Positions 1 through 11,275 are shown, counted from the first letter of the stretch. The stretch: DNA of 64,000 nucleotides from Zoroaster sp. YZ-2022 (GCA_029582265.1 CM055828.1:16193430-16257429); one strand, 5' to 3'. Translations and numbers: made by a program. The notes: generated by a model not told the origin, from the sequence alone.

Positions 1-206
1 AGGCAGAGATGGTTTGCTCTATATGCGCTAGAAATGGCAGCAATTGAGCTGTATACTCCCCAGGGAGCTGAGATGGTTTCAGGAATGATTTATGAGCCTT
101 ATGAGCCTTATGAGCAGGGATAATATAATGCGCCTTGAGCGCCACTTAGTTGGTGGATACGTGCGCTATATAAATCTATACATTATTATTATTATTATTA
201 TTATAA
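1..206 (+). mobile_element. 3' part of a tRNA-Leu-type SINE
   Basis: Positions 127-206 (GCGCCTTGAGCGCC, then GTGCGCTATATAA, then an ATT-repeat tail) are the reverse complement of the left end of the complete SINE at 49389-49645. The copy therefore lies in sense orientation with its A/T-rich 3' tail at about 178-206. Positions 1-126 are probably the body of the same or a related element (a short GAGCCTTAT duplication is visible near 95-112), but I could not match them inside the window. The tRNA-related head is not present. Confidence 0.55.
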
Positions 207-860
207 GAAAATAGAATAATGGGTCCTCGGTTGGCGATTAATGTTTGCAAATGTCCTCGGGTGAAAAATGTGAACAAATCAAATGAGAGATGCCTACAAA
301 TGTTGGAGGGGATCAACTAAGTTTCATAATATTTTAGAGAATGCATTTGTCACTTAACACTCATTTCCACTATAAATCTAAAGAAAATAAACAACATTGA
401 TAATAACCTGAATTATTATCAGAAAGCTCACTTGATGTGAAATTAATAAAGGTACCAATCATCCTTGGAAAAAATTATCGCATTTCATCAGAGAAAACAC
501 GAACCAATTTTTTTTTTCTTTACACTTTTCTTTTTACTTCAGGGCGGTGGGGTGTGATGTGACACGCCCCATATCGGTTTTTAATTGGCAAATAGAGCTT
601 CTCAGTGAGCACAATCGAGCCTCCTTCGGCAAATAAACCACTAAATTAAACTATCGAAGTAGACATGTGTTTTTGTTGTGTTAATTTCAGGAATTTGTAA
701 CGCCCCTCACATTCAGCGTTTTTACGGGAAAACATTAAGTTAAGTCATCAATTAATTTTTGTCCAAGTCAAGTCGATTAACAGGTGAAGTCAAAACTCAC
801 AATAACTGAGACCTAATTGTTCTGTTGTTGTATATACAATGACCTACATAAGAACCTATT
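207..860 (-). repeat. Inverted copy of modules B and A
   Basis: Read on the minus strand this matches the A5-B5 junction at 45660-46300. Shared landmarks are GTCCTCGG near 225-260, the SINE-independent block ending in GATGAAATGCG (complement near 478-490), the ACGCCCCATATCGG stretch near 564-577, and GTAACGCCCCTCACATTC near 698-715. It is one end of an inverted segment that continues to about 3900. No gene is seen. Confidence 0.7.
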
Positions 861-1026
861 GGGACGTAAAGCTTGGGACGTAAAGCTGTAGGTCCCGTGC
901 GTTGTATAATGCAACATTCTGGAATGGAAGTAAAATACCCCAAACAGGGGCAATAATGCTCATGCGCCATGTGCGTCAAACTTGACGGATACCGGTGCAA
1001 TATAAGTGTCCATTATTATTATTACA
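861..1026 (+). mobile_element. SINE 3' part (inverted-array copy)
   Basis: This matches the reverse complement of 44889-45040. It contains GGTCCCGTGCGTTGTATAAT, CATGCGCCATGTGCGTCAAA, then ATAAGTGTCCATTATTATT, which is the characteristic 3' tail. The tRNA-like head is missing; the 5' side is joined to module A sequence with a short repeated GGGACGTAAAGC, probably a deletion scar. Confidence 0.6.
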
Positions 1027-1899
1027 AATCAATATTACGAGTTACTAGATCATCAAATCACACAAATACTTTAAAACTTGTTTCCAGAAAGGCTACATGT
1101 GTAGAATACGGGCGTAAAATCCTGGGGGATAGGAATAGGCCCCCACACACACTTTTTGGACTGTGGGATGGTCAATAGGATTTACGAAACAAGATCATCA
1201 AATCACCAAAAGCCTTTAAAACGTATCTCCAGAAATGCTTACGTGCAGGTTATCATTGCAGGGAGCAACCATGCATCTCATCATCACATCCATCATGGAA
1301 TCAATTACATGTGCGCGTCAATGTTAACCTTATTAATCCCTGTCAAGTTGATGCAAATGTACGGTGCATCCACACACGGTCACGCAGCTGTACCCAGTAC
1401 GCGATCCCGGCTGTCTGCTTGCATGCCCCCACAACTTGTTACATGTGTGGTGATTGTCCGCAAATATTTGTGAAAAGTATAATTTGCAATATCATGTAAA
1501 ATTAAATGTCAATAAATCTACGATCGTAATGAAGTTGATATTGGTAAAACTGCTTCTATGAATGAGTTTACTCTCTTTGAATCAAGATGTACATTCAAGA
1601 AAACTGTGAAAGTTTGCAGCTTATTCCGTTATGTCGTTAACAAGATAATAAAAAAGACATTCAGATTATATTCATTCTTACACAGAATAGAGTATTATTT
1701 CCTAAATTCCAACAGTAAATTATTGCACTCTGAAAGTGACGGCACAAAGAAATGCAAATTATTTCTGACAGCACCTCAAACAAAATTATTTGTAGTGAAA
1801 ACTGATTTACCATCATTAGCTTTACACCAAATAAGTTTCACATTAATTCCACCATTTTGTTATTTTTGAATTACCAATCCTATACCCTACATTTGGAAA
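1027..1899 (-). repeat. Inverted copy of modules N and part of M
   Basis: Positions 1027-1505 match, in reverse, 44400-44885 and 20938-21330. Landmarks are TTATCATTGCAGGGAGCAAC and CATCATGGAATCAATTACAT. Positions 1505-1899 match in reverse 43985-44400 (for example GATGTACATTCAAGAAAACT). Open frames here (for example 1156-1473 plus strand) have no recognisable domain and lie wholly inside the repeat, so I do not call them genes. Confidence 0.65.
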
Positions 1900-2222
1900 T
1901 ACTATTCCTAAGATGTCTTATGTTAACTATCAATGTCTCCACTCTTCGCTCGTGCCCACTGCCTTTAACCCAATGTCAATACTATTCCTAAGATGTCTTA
2001 TGTTAACTATCAATGTCTCCACTCTTCGCTCGTGCCCACTGCCTTTACCCCAATGTCAATACTATTCCTAAGATGTCTTATGTTAACTATCAATGTCTCC
2101 ACTCTTCGCTCGTGCCCACTGCCTTTACCCAATGTCAATACTATTCCTAAGATGTCTTATGTTAACTATCAATGTCTCCACTCTTCGCTCGTGCCCACTG
2201 CCTTTAAACCACTGTCAATACT
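1899..2222. repeat. 80-bp tandem repeat, four copies
   Basis: ACTATTCCTAAGATGTCTTA starts at 1901, 1981, 2061 and 2140, giving a period of 80, 80 and 79 bp. Each unit includes ATCAATGTCTCCACTCTTCG. The equivalent inverted places (near 20460-20570 and 43930-44010) hold a single unit, so the expansion is specific to this copy. The 87-residue plus-strand frame here is an effect of the repeat. Confidence 0.9.
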
Positions 2223-2432
2223 AGGCCGTGTCTTACGGGGATGCCAGCTCGACTGACGCGCTGGCACAGACCACAAACTCCCAACCCTCATTTATGTAGA
2301 CCCACAACAATTTACCAATTGACCTCTCTACTTTTACACATTCATGCCATAAAATAATAATAATACTAACAAATAGGGAAATTACGTATATTTAGTATCA
2401 TTCAGTGTGTATGTTCATGTACATGTGCATAT

Positions 2433-2632
2433 CAGTGGCGTAACTATGGGGTGCACGGGGGCGAGGTATTTGCCCCAGGTTCCACCTCCCCACACCCAGA
2501 ATTATATAAAAAAATAGGTCCCAATTTGAGGCTGCAGGATACAACATGTTCAAGTATTGACATGCCCCTCAAAATAAAGAAAGTGGTGCACCCCCAGTGC
2601 CCCCTGAAAATGGGACCCTGGTTACGCCACTG
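2433..2632. mobile_element. hAT-like MITE
   Basis: Terminal inverted repeats are CAGTGGCGTAAC at the left and GTTACGCCACTG at the right. The 8-bp flanks are GTGCATAT (2425-2432) and GTACATAC (2633-2640), a slightly decayed duplication. Copies at 20050-20250 and 43479-43694 sit at the same place in related modules and have flanks GTATGTAC/ATATGCAC. Eight-bp duplications and CAG...CTG ends are typical of the hAT superfamily. It is about 200 bp with no coding capacity. Confidence 0.75.
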
Positions 2633-2639
2633 GTACATA

Positions 2640-3900
2640 CAATTATTTTTAATTTAAAGCTATTCAAAGCAGGATTTAAGTACGCTTATAATGCATTGTG
2701 TCTTCCTTCACAATATATTGTGAACTAAATTAGCATATCCCCGTGTAATGGACAAGACTGTTGGGTATGAACCACAGTTTGAACATTTTGTTAAATTTTT
2801 AATTTTGTTGACATGTTTTAGAGATAATATAACTTAATAATATAAGCCTATTTGCCTTTCCTGACGACTGAATAGTAGACTACCGTTTCTCTTGCAACGC
2901 CCAAAATATTCATAAAGCATTCAGTATGTACCACAAAGTGTTCAGAGTGAAAAACCTGTAATTTTCGTGACCGTACGCTGTGGCTACGCTCTCGCAAAGA
3001 GGCGTATCTACAATCTTGTGCAGACGCGTTGGGACACTGGAACCAGAATCGACCATTTCCCCGTCCATAGGCGTCTATCGGCTTTGTATTAAGGGATTTG
3101 TTTGCTCGATTTGTGAAGGCTCCCTTAGCCACCATACTTTGTATATGGAAAATCTGGTCTGGTTCTAATACTGCGTATTCATACACCTATCATATTTCAC
3201 AGGTTGGCAAAAAATTAAATTAAAAAAAAATTAAGCCGACCTGTTTTCCTAACTATTTTTGGGATTCCCTCACGCAAAAATCAACAATATTGGGTGTTCA
3301 AGGTCCAATAGAATTTCCACTTTTTGATCAAAATAGATTGTTGATATTGTAAGATTTTTTTAAGGTATGTTGTCAACTTTCAAACTCTGAACTGGACAAT
3401 ACTTAGTCATGGGAATCAAATATGGCTGCCATTACGTTTAAATGCAAAACTTATATTTTGTCCCAAAAGCCTCATTTTTAAACGGTTTTCAGAATTTGTT
3501 TGTTCCACTTTTTGATCAAAATAGATTGTTGATATTGTAAGATTTTTTTAAGGTATGTTGTCAACTTTCAAACTCTGAACTGGACAATACTTAGTCATGG
3601 GAATCAAATATGGCTGCCATTACGTTTAAATGCAAAACTTATATTTTGTCCCAAAAGCCTCATTTTTAAACGGTTTTCAGAATTTGTTTGTTCATTATAT
3701 AAATTTATGTCATCAATAATACCATAGATATTATTATACCTGCCTTTATTGTACTTTTGGTAAAAAAAATAGGTCAAACATATTTTTAAAATCATGTTTT
3801 TGGAACAAAATGACACTAAATGTTATTTATATAGCCCTCTACTGGTGACGTGACATTGTTGTTTGTATTGAAGACAACATTTGTGCCAAATAGAAATATA
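2640..3900 (-). repeat. Inverted copy of modules M and X
   Basis: This is the reverse match of 18900-20040. It contains, on the minus strand at about 3150-2980, a frame with the peptide GAFTNRANKSLNTKPIDAYG that also appears on the plus strand at 19532-19678. There is an internal direct duplication of about 188 bp (TTCCACTTTTTGATC at 3315 and 3503). No known domain was identified in the shared frame. Confidence 0.65.
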
Positions 3901-3994
3901 TCCAGGGGCCAGACGTACACGGCTTTTTGATCTCGGAGATACGGATGACTAACACCATTACGCCAATGAAACATGTGCGATATGTGAGGAAACA
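3901..3994. other. Sequence at the left gap edge
   Basis: The stretch ATTACGCCAATGAAACATG followed by GCGATATGTGAGGAAACA is close to the reverse complement of part of the 287-bp duplicated unit at 39424-39997. It is probably the edge of another mobile element interrupted by the gap. Confidence 0.4.
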
Positions 3995-4494
3995 NNNNNN
4001 NNNNNNNNNNNNNNNNNNNNNNNNNNNNNNNNNNNNNNNNNNNNNNNNNNNNNNNNNNNNNNNNNNNNNNNNNNNNNNNNNNNNNNNNNNNNNNNNNNNN
4101 NNNNNNNNNNNNNNNNNNNNNNNNNNNNNNNNNNNNNNNNNNNNNNNNNNNNNNNNNNNNNNNNNNNNNNNNNNNNNNNNNNNNNNNNNNNNNNNNNNNN
4201 NNNNNNNNNNNNNNNNNNNNNNNNNNNNNNNNNNNNNNNNNNNNNNNNNNNNNNNNNNNNNNNNNNNNNNNNNNNNNNNNNNNNNNNNNNNNNNNNNNNN
4301 NNNNNNNNNNNNNNNNNNNNNNNNNNNNNNNNNNNNNNNNNNNNNNNNNNNNNNNNNNNNNNNNNNNNNNNNNNNNNNNNNNNNNNNNNNNNNNNNNNNN
4401 NNNNNNNNNNNNNNNNNNNNNNNNNNNNNNNNNNNNNNNNNNNNNNNNNNNNNNNNNNNNNNNNNNNNNNNNNNNNNNNNNNNNNNNNNNNNNN
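3995..4494. other. Assembly gap
   Basis: A run of 500 N. A fixed-size gap like this usually marks unknown length. Open frames crossing it are meaningless. Confidence 0.98.
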
Positions 4495-4618
4495 TTTTTT
4501 GATAATTGCTGGTTTTGTTCTTCTCGTTCTATGGTTCTTTGAATTACTAGCCGTTATATTGTTCATTTTCCTTCTGCCGTGTGTGACTGGCTGTTTAGCC
4601 AGTCCATACGTAACAGTT

Positions 4619-4717
4619 GCCCTTCAAGTTACAGGACTTCATCTCATCAAACCCCACTTCTCCTATGGACAATTTTATGTTGCATGCTCAAGTGTCAGAT
4701 CCAATGACTCACAGTTT
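4619..4717 (+). pseudogene. Helitron/Pif1-type helicase relic
   Basis: In one plus-strand frame the sequence encodes GLHLIKPHFSYGQFYVACSS followed by VRSNDSQF. This matches the conserved C-terminal part (motif VI region) of Helitron Rep-helicases and other Pif1-family helicases, where an F(S/T)HGQLYVACSRV-like stretch binds nucleotide. The expected Arg of the C-S-R-V motif is Ser here, and the frame upstream and downstream has no further similarity. The left side is lost near the assembly gap and the right side meets a MITE. Only a fragment of about 33 residues is visible, so this is a dead remnant. Confidence 0.55.
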
Positions 4718-4899
4718 CAGCACGGGGGCACGTGCCTCGATCCCAGACGAAGTCCGTGCCCCCGGGTGCCCCCATTCAGAATTTTGAAAAATAGGTCCCT
4801 AGTATTTGAGACTGCAGGATTCAAGTATTGACATGCCTCCGAGAAAAAGTGGTGCGCCCCCTAGTGCCCTCTGAAAATTGGACCCTAGTTACGCCAATG
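4712..4899. mobile_element. Degenerate hAT-like MITE copy
   Basis: The internal sequence (CACGGGGGCACG, AAAATAGGTCCCTAGTATTT, TTCAAGTATTGACATGCC) and the right end GTTACGCCAATG match the MITE at 2433-2632. The left terminal repeat is eroded and no target duplication is visible. It lies directly against the helicase relic. Confidence 0.55.
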
Positions 4900-6454
4900 A
4901 CCTTCAAACGTACCACATACTTAGACCTTAACATGGAGTTGTACCTACAGCTGTGACCTCATCAGATATCGAATTACACCAAATCAAAGTTTAATCATAT
5001 CCCATGAACCGCAAAAGATATTTTCACAATCTTTGCATCATCTTAAAGATAATTTCGTATACAGACATGACCCCAAACTGACCTCTCCTTCCGGTCAAAA
5101 CCGGAATTTTAATTGTGGCTTAAAAAATAATTTCGCTTGGTCTCATGTCAAGCAGCATAGGGTCTATGTCACGTAAATGAAGCTGTCAAACTTAAACTTG
5201 ATAACGCTACAGTTGGGAACATTGATAATGTTAAATGACATTCGATACAAAAGGTTTTTTGGAATGAAAATGTGCACTGTGGTATTTTGATGCTGGCTTT
5301 GTACCACAACAGTGTACTGTTATTCTGTTTTATAAGCTCCAAATGGTGATGAGCACAGTTAAGTGATCGTGTGGGAATTTCATTTCAATAGTAGTGAATG
5401 ACACCTGTGTGTATATAGTTTGAGTAAAGCAAATACTCGTGTTGTATAACTTTTGGTTTTCCTGTATTTAAAAGCCACAAATTTTATCAATTATTGAATA
5501 GATAATTGTCTGTTAATATTTACATTTGAAAGAGAATAAGTAAACAAGGAGAAGGGTATAAATGAACGAGTTAACAATAAATTGAAAAATGGGGGTCGGA
5601 AAATCAAATGATTGTACTGGAAATTAAATCCCGATGAAGGGCTTTAAGAAAGAGAACGTATTTTCTGAGTAATTATGAATCCACTCCATGTATCTCCTCT
5701 GGTTTGAGAAGTTTGTGAGAGCAAAATGTAACCTTACCTGAAAAAGAAATTAAAATGCTAGCCACATTCTACTGATTAAAGTCAAGGGTTTACGGTAATT
5801 TGATAATTAAAAGGCCAGTAATCCCCGTTTGAAATGGCTATTCACCTGACTGAATGTGTAAATGTACGCGAACGGTGAGTCACAGACTGCCCGTTACATG
5901 AAACTTAAACAATTTTGGCTACCACACGAAATATATTAAACATTAACGCAACACATTCTAACGCAAAATTGATACCGGTAGGTCTTTTGCATGTGAAATT
6001 GATATTGTTATAATAACAGATAGACCTTTTCAAAATATGATTATGACATCATTGATGATAATTTGATTGAACCGGAAGTTCACACGAACATCTTGTGTTT
6101 GTTAGTCAACAAACACTTATCTCTAGTTTTCTTTGAATCAAGATATTTATTAAACAACCAACATATACCAGTTGCAGCTTTGTACGTTATGTTGTTATTG
6201 ATTTAAACAATTGTTTTAATGCATTCACAATTGTAATTATTATTTATTCTAACGTTGAATTGTTGCCCCGGAGAATAAAATATAATAATATCAATAACAG
6301 ATAGCCACACTTTTAAATAATTTGTTTAATTCACACATTTGTTATGTGTTTTTTGTGAACTGTGTATTTCAATAAAGGAATACATTTGTTGATAATAACG
6401 TAAGAGCCCTTATCGAAGCAAATCTCTGTAGTTTGATATTCTTTGTTGTGCATA
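4900..6454. other. Unassigned AT-rich sequence
   Basis: I see no long open frame, no terminal repeats and no match to other parts of the window. It may be the only sizeable low-copy stretch in the first half of the window. Confidence 0.4.
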
Positions 6455-8643
6455 TCAATTATGTAATTGCATGACATACGGTGAACGTTTAACATGGAAC
6501 AGCGCAAAACAAAATTGTTGAAAGGGTGGAGTGATTAGCGCAGTACCGCACAGTACCGTTAAATTTGCCGGGGTGAAGCGTCTCCCTTCCTCCTGAAAAC
6601 ATGGACCCGCCCCTAAAACAGGTAAAACACAACAATTGGGGATGTACATCTACACAACACATATCATTGCAGATAAGTATCAGATAAAAGGTTACACACA
6701 GTATTAATGTGCTGCTAGGGTCAGATTGGACATTGATCTTTTGTCCCCTCAACCTTTCGATCTTAATCTGAACATGTATTATCTCATTCAGGCAAACATG
6801 TTTTTGGGTCTTCTGCTCCCACTCCCATCAATCTAGCTCCGCCCCAATATAGTTGAGCCAACTACTGGGCCTCAAGTTTATAAGTGTAGTTCATCTGTTT
6901 ACCGTTTATTGTTACAACGCGTTTACACTTTCACAAGGAGTATCAGATCCCAGTATGATCAACGGCTAAAGTGTAAACGGAAGAACCATCAGGATTTGAT
7001 CTGCCTCTCCTCAAAGCAGAATTAGATGATACAAGGAGGATCCAAACACAAGAGTTAACGTATACAAGGATCATATCCAGCAATAACCCAAAGTGATCGA
7101 TCAGTACGGACGGGGAAATGATAACACCAAATCATAGTTGGGTCAAACACAAAATACCATAACAATGGCATTGGCTTCTGCAATGGATGACTTGGCTATG
7201 CAATGAAACAGCTTCTGTAGTTGATTTAAATACTTAAACGGTGTATTTCTAGTGTAACAGAAATTCAATATTTAACAAAATTATCAAATTATCAAATAGC
7301 GACAATAACCGATCAGCAGTCGAGACTGCGTATAGAGGTTGTTGGACCGGGATGAGACTGGTGACATGTGTTGACAAACAACAGCTACGTATATGTCGTC
7401 TCTGTATATTTTAAATGATTACTACAACAATTAAAAACACACAAGTAAATGTGCATGTATTCAACATCGGTTACCATGAAACATGGGGTGCACACGATCG
7501 ATCGCTCGTTTTTTTAAATCCTGCCTTTTCAAGTTTATTTTACTTGTGAAGATGACCTTTCACACTACACTGACGTAACTTCCGGTGTACACAATGAATC
7601 AATGCGGAATCAAACCCAAGTTTAAACATGACTTGCATCCTGCGATCCTGCAAGATTGATCTCGCATACACAATCATGAACCCACTTGGATGGAGTGTAC
7701 ACGCAATGGTACTGTATATATGGCAATTAGCCTTTAGTCAAGGAGCACGCGGCAACCCCGTACACCACGCTTGAAAAAGACTACGCATGCGAGTGGCAAA
7801 GCAATGAGCGCCTTTACCTGTCCATTGTGTGGACGTATACTACTGAATTATTTATACACCTCCAGCAATATGAATATGCATGCGAATTTATTGTGAGCAA
7901 TGTTTCTTTCGTCTATATTTGCATATGTGTGATGTCATAACAAAGTATCTACCTAAAGCAGTATGTATTAGCATTTCTCAACCAAGTCGGTAGTGTGTTT
8001 TGGGGTGATGAAATTTGTTTGTATAATGTACAACGAAGTACTGGATCTCGAAAATCGCTCAACTCTTGAAACATCACTTTCTGTACCATTTCTCTCCTCC
8101 TTAAAGATGACACCCAAACAGACAAAGAAACAAACGGACAATAAATATTTAAACAAATCAAATTTCACCCTTTATTTGCACGAATTATTCGTTTATTAAA
8201 AATTCTGGTTGGGGGGGGGGGGGGTTGATCCTATAGACCATTCCCCGGGACAACAAGTGGGGGTATATATCCCTCATCATCATCATGAATAACAAGAAAA
8301 AAACATAAGGCCACGGTTGATCCTCGTGTGTATAGTTCTAGGTTGCCTGCGTGCGCCTTCGACTAGGGTAACACACATACATGTACATGTACTCAAAAAT
8401 ACACTGAGCGTGGAAAATAGCAACATCAAACTGAATAAAACGATCAATCCTTTAAAATCAGTAGATACTGTGCAGAGGCACAGGGTTCTGGGAATAATCA
8501 AGAGGAACCTCTACAACTGGACAAAATATTATATAAAGCTCTTCTAATGGGCAACTAATATGAGTTTGTTTATACAGGGTATGGAGAACCATAAACTGAT
8601 TACACTGAATGACACAGCGAGATATGAGACAAAGACCTGATCA
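6455..8643 (+). repeat. Module Q, copy 1
   Basis: Homologous to 56322-60462. Anchors are GCATGACATACGGT (6469/56325), the inverted repeat CGTTTACACTTT...AAAGTGTAAACG (arms 6920-6931 and 6968-6979), the CGTAACTTCCGGTGTACAC stretch near 7573, GAGTGGCAAAGCAATGAGCG (7790) and GACACAGCGAGATATGAGAC (8611). A run of 14 G lies at about 8211-8224. Small frames such as 7993-8199 and 8317-8547 have no recognisable domain. Confidence 0.7.
6920..6979. repeat. 12-bp inverted repeat with 36-nt loop
   Basis: Arms CGTTTACACTTT and AAAGTGTAAACG are perfect complements separated by 36 nt. The same arms and the same spacing occur at 57373-57432 in the other Q module, so the structure has been retained. It may be a decayed MITE or a cruciform-forming site. 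Confidence 0.7.
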
Positions 8644-8649
8644 TTATTG

Positions 8650-9263
8650 CAACATTATGTATCAACTTGACAGGGATTAATAAGGTTAACATTGACACGC
8701 ACATGTAATTGATTCCATGATGGATGTGATGATGAGATGCATGGTTGCTCCCTGCAATGATAACCTGCACGTAGCCTTTCTGGAAATACGTTTTGGTGAT
8801 TTGATGATCTAGTAACTTCTAATAATGACGACGACGATGACAACGACGACGACGAATATTGCGCCAATATGCGCCAAGTTTGACGCTCACGGCGCATGAG
8901 CATTATTACCCTTTTCGGCACATTTTGCTGCCATTCCAGAAACACCAGGGCAAGCCCCTTCTCTTTCACGATATTAAACACCGGGGCAAGCCCCTTCTCT
9001 TTCACGATATTAAACACCGGGGCAATCCCCTTCTCTTTCACGATATTAAACACCGGGGCAAGCCCCTTCTCATTCACAATATTAAACACCAGGGCAAGCC
9101 CCTTCTCTTTCACGATAAGTGTCTTGGGTTGAAGCAGTTATGGTTAAGTACCGGTACTCATGGACACAAGCGCCGCAACCAGCCAGGACGGGTTTTAAAC
9201 ACACATTCTAACAACACAAGAACTTGAATCCGATGCAATACACCGCAAGGCCGCGACACTCCT
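8650..9263 (-). mobile_element. Module N fragment and SINE split by a minisatellite
   Basis: Positions 8650-8820 match 21180-21310 (module N). From about 8822 a (GAC)n-like tract and GCGCCAATATGCGCCAAGTT match the SINE 3' side, and CGCAAGGCCGCGACACTCC (to 9262) matches the SINE 5' end, read on the minus strand. Between them, the region carrying ACGGGACCTACAGC in other copies is replaced by a 36-bp tandem repeat. Confidence 0.6.
8941..9118. repeat. 36-bp tandem repeat, five copies
   Basis: Units begin ACACCGGGGCAAGCCCC and continue TTCTCTTTCACGATATTAA. The period is exactly 36 bp (CCAGGGCAAG at 8945, CCGGGGCAAG at 8981). Each unit contains the short hairpin GGGGC-AA-GCCCC. As 36 is divisible by three, frames stay open on both strands (minus-strand repeat KEKGLAPVFNIV); I regard these as artefacts of the repeat. 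Confidence 0.9.
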
Positions 9264-9989
9264 TTTACTAAATGAATGTATACAATGAATGTTATATATA
9301 ATGTAACGATATTAGGTTTGAAAACTCTGAACCATTGCAATATATATTCAAGTTCATTGTCTTATAATGAACCAACCAGGCATCTACAGAGATCATCTTA
9401 TATAATGTGTGTATGAATAATTGATGTAAATTGTATCACTTTATGAAATTATGGATATAAAGGATTATTATGGATATAAAGGAGCAACAATTATTAATTC
9501 CTTTTCTTATTATACATAGAGCATTTTCCAAAGAGCTCACATTTAACGGATGATCTAAGGGAATTGCCCATGCACCTACCTTTTATTGCGGTGTGTGTAC
9601 ATTTACCATACGTTTTTGAGTATATCTCTCTTGTTTGGCAATCTTCATCCCTTTTATTGCGGTGTGGGTACATTTACCATAAGTTTTTGAGTAATATCTC
9701 TCTTGTTTGGCAATCTTCCTCCCTTTTATTGCGGTGTGTGTACATTTACCATACGTTTTTGAGTATATCTCTCGTTTGGCAATCTTCATCCCTTTTATTG
9801 CGGTGTGTGTACATTTACCATACGTTTTTGAGTAATATCTCTCTTGTTTGGCAATCTTCCTCCCTTTTATTGCGGTGTGTGTACATTTACCATACGTTTT
9901 TTAGTACCAGGGGTATACCTCTCTTGTTTGGAATTCTTCCTCCCTTTTTGCGGTCCCCCCTTTATCGAGACCCTTGATCCGCCCCTGTT
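9264..9989. repeat. Module P with a 72-bp tandem expansion
   Basis: Positions 9264-9560 match module P elsewhere (22030, 35440, 45131), sharing AAAACTCTGAACCATTGCAA. From 9575 to 9960 there are five units of 69-72 bp, with TTTTATTGCGGTG at 9581, 9652, 9724, 9793 and 9865. Other P modules carry at most one related unit. The end, CCCTTGATCCGCCCCTG near 9970-9986, looks like a terminal repeat partner of the ACGGATCCAGGGGC sequence in other P modules. Confidence 0.75.
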
Positions 9990-10799
9990 CACATTACAGT
10001 GTTCTTTGAAACAGAAAGACACTACAAGGTTTCATGCCGATAGTTGTATGAATCCTATAATATGTCTGTGTCTTTTGTCCACTTACATCTGTGAATCGCC
10101 TGGCCATTATGGATGAAGTACGCCTATTAATATAGTATTTCAATAATTGACTCAAACTTCATTGTTCTACAAGGCACTATATGTTCTTACAGTAATATAG
10201 GTCATTGTATATACAACAACCGAACAATTAGGTCTCATCAAAACAATACAAAATGCATACAAAATGACAGTATTGTTGACTCGAGTTGGTGACTCAGACT
10301 CGAGTCCGACTCGAGCCACTAATTGTTGTGGCTGGCGATTTGACTTGACTTGGACAACATTTACTTGTGACTTGAAATGACTTGAGTAAATTTGATTTGA
10401 TGACATTGCCAACATATAGTTACAGATCTAGATATAGATGATCAATTGTTGGTTGGAATCACAGCAAACAATGTACGTTGTTGTGGCGAATTGTGTATTA
10501 CTATTATTAGCCTGTAATACATGTAGACTACATACTCTGTATTACTATTATTAGCCTGTAATACATGTAGACTACATACCCTGTATGTGTACTGTAAAAT
10601 GTACGCATACATGTCTATTCTTCCATACAATCCGCCGTAATGGAAGCTGATGGGTATTATGGATAAATGCTACATTAACACTCAAAGTGGTTTATAGAAA
10701 CGACTGGAAAAGAGGTTATAGTGACACTGTTTATCTATATTAAGAATTCGTAATGTATTGAACAAAAATAATTATAATTATGTTGGGGGTAGGCTTGAA
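9990..10799 (+). repeat. Module A, copy 1
   Basis: Begins ACATTACAGTGTTCTTTGAA and matches 28453-29212 almost throughout. It holds the GACTCGAGT/GACTTGACTTGG tract (10275-10400), CAACATATAGTTACAGATCT, a 48-bp direct duplication (GTATTACTATTATTAGCCTG at about 10498 and 10546, single at 28970), and CTTCCATACAATCCGCCGTA. No coding potential is seen. Confidence 0.8.
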
Positions 10800-11275
10800 A
10801 AATGTTTTCCCGTAAAAACGCTGAATGAGAGGGGCGTTACAAATTCCTTCCTGAAATTAACACATATAATACAACAAAAAATACAAGCCTAGTTCGATAG
10901 TTTGATTTGTTGGTTTATTTGCTGAGAAGCTCCATTTGCTGATTAAAAACCGATATGGGGGCGTGTCACATCACACCCCACGACCCTGCAGTCAAAAGAA
11001 AAGTGTAAAAAAGCACTTTTTTGGTTTGTGTTTTCTCTGATGAAATGCGATAATGTTTTTTTCCAAGGATGACTGTACCTTTATTAATTTCACATCAAGT
11101 AAGCTTTCTGATAATAATTCTGTCATATTGTAATCAGGTTATTATCAATGTTGTTTATTTTCTTTAGGTTTATAGTGAAAATGAGTGTTAAGTGACAAAT
11201 GCATTTTCTAAAATGTATGGAAACTTCCATTTTCATATTATGAAACTTAGTTGATCCCCTCCAACGGTTTGAAGT
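10800..11275 (+). repeat. Module B, copy 1 (shortened)
   Basis: Matches 29218-29690 (TTCCCGTAAAAACGCTGAAT, then CCGATATGGGGGCGTGTCAC). The 3' part present in other copies, with the TATATAAG box and CCGAGGAC motifs, is deleted here: the sequence jumps from CCCCTCCAAC to GGTTTGAAGTTAAATC at about 11255-11275. Confidence 0.75.

Noticed and set aside
3927..4566. Long open frames on both strands across 3995-4494
   Set aside because: They consist of translated N; no sequence evidence exists there.
8655..9227. Protein with KEKGLAPVFNIV repeats
   Set aside because: It is the translation of the 36-bp tandem repeat inside a SINE.
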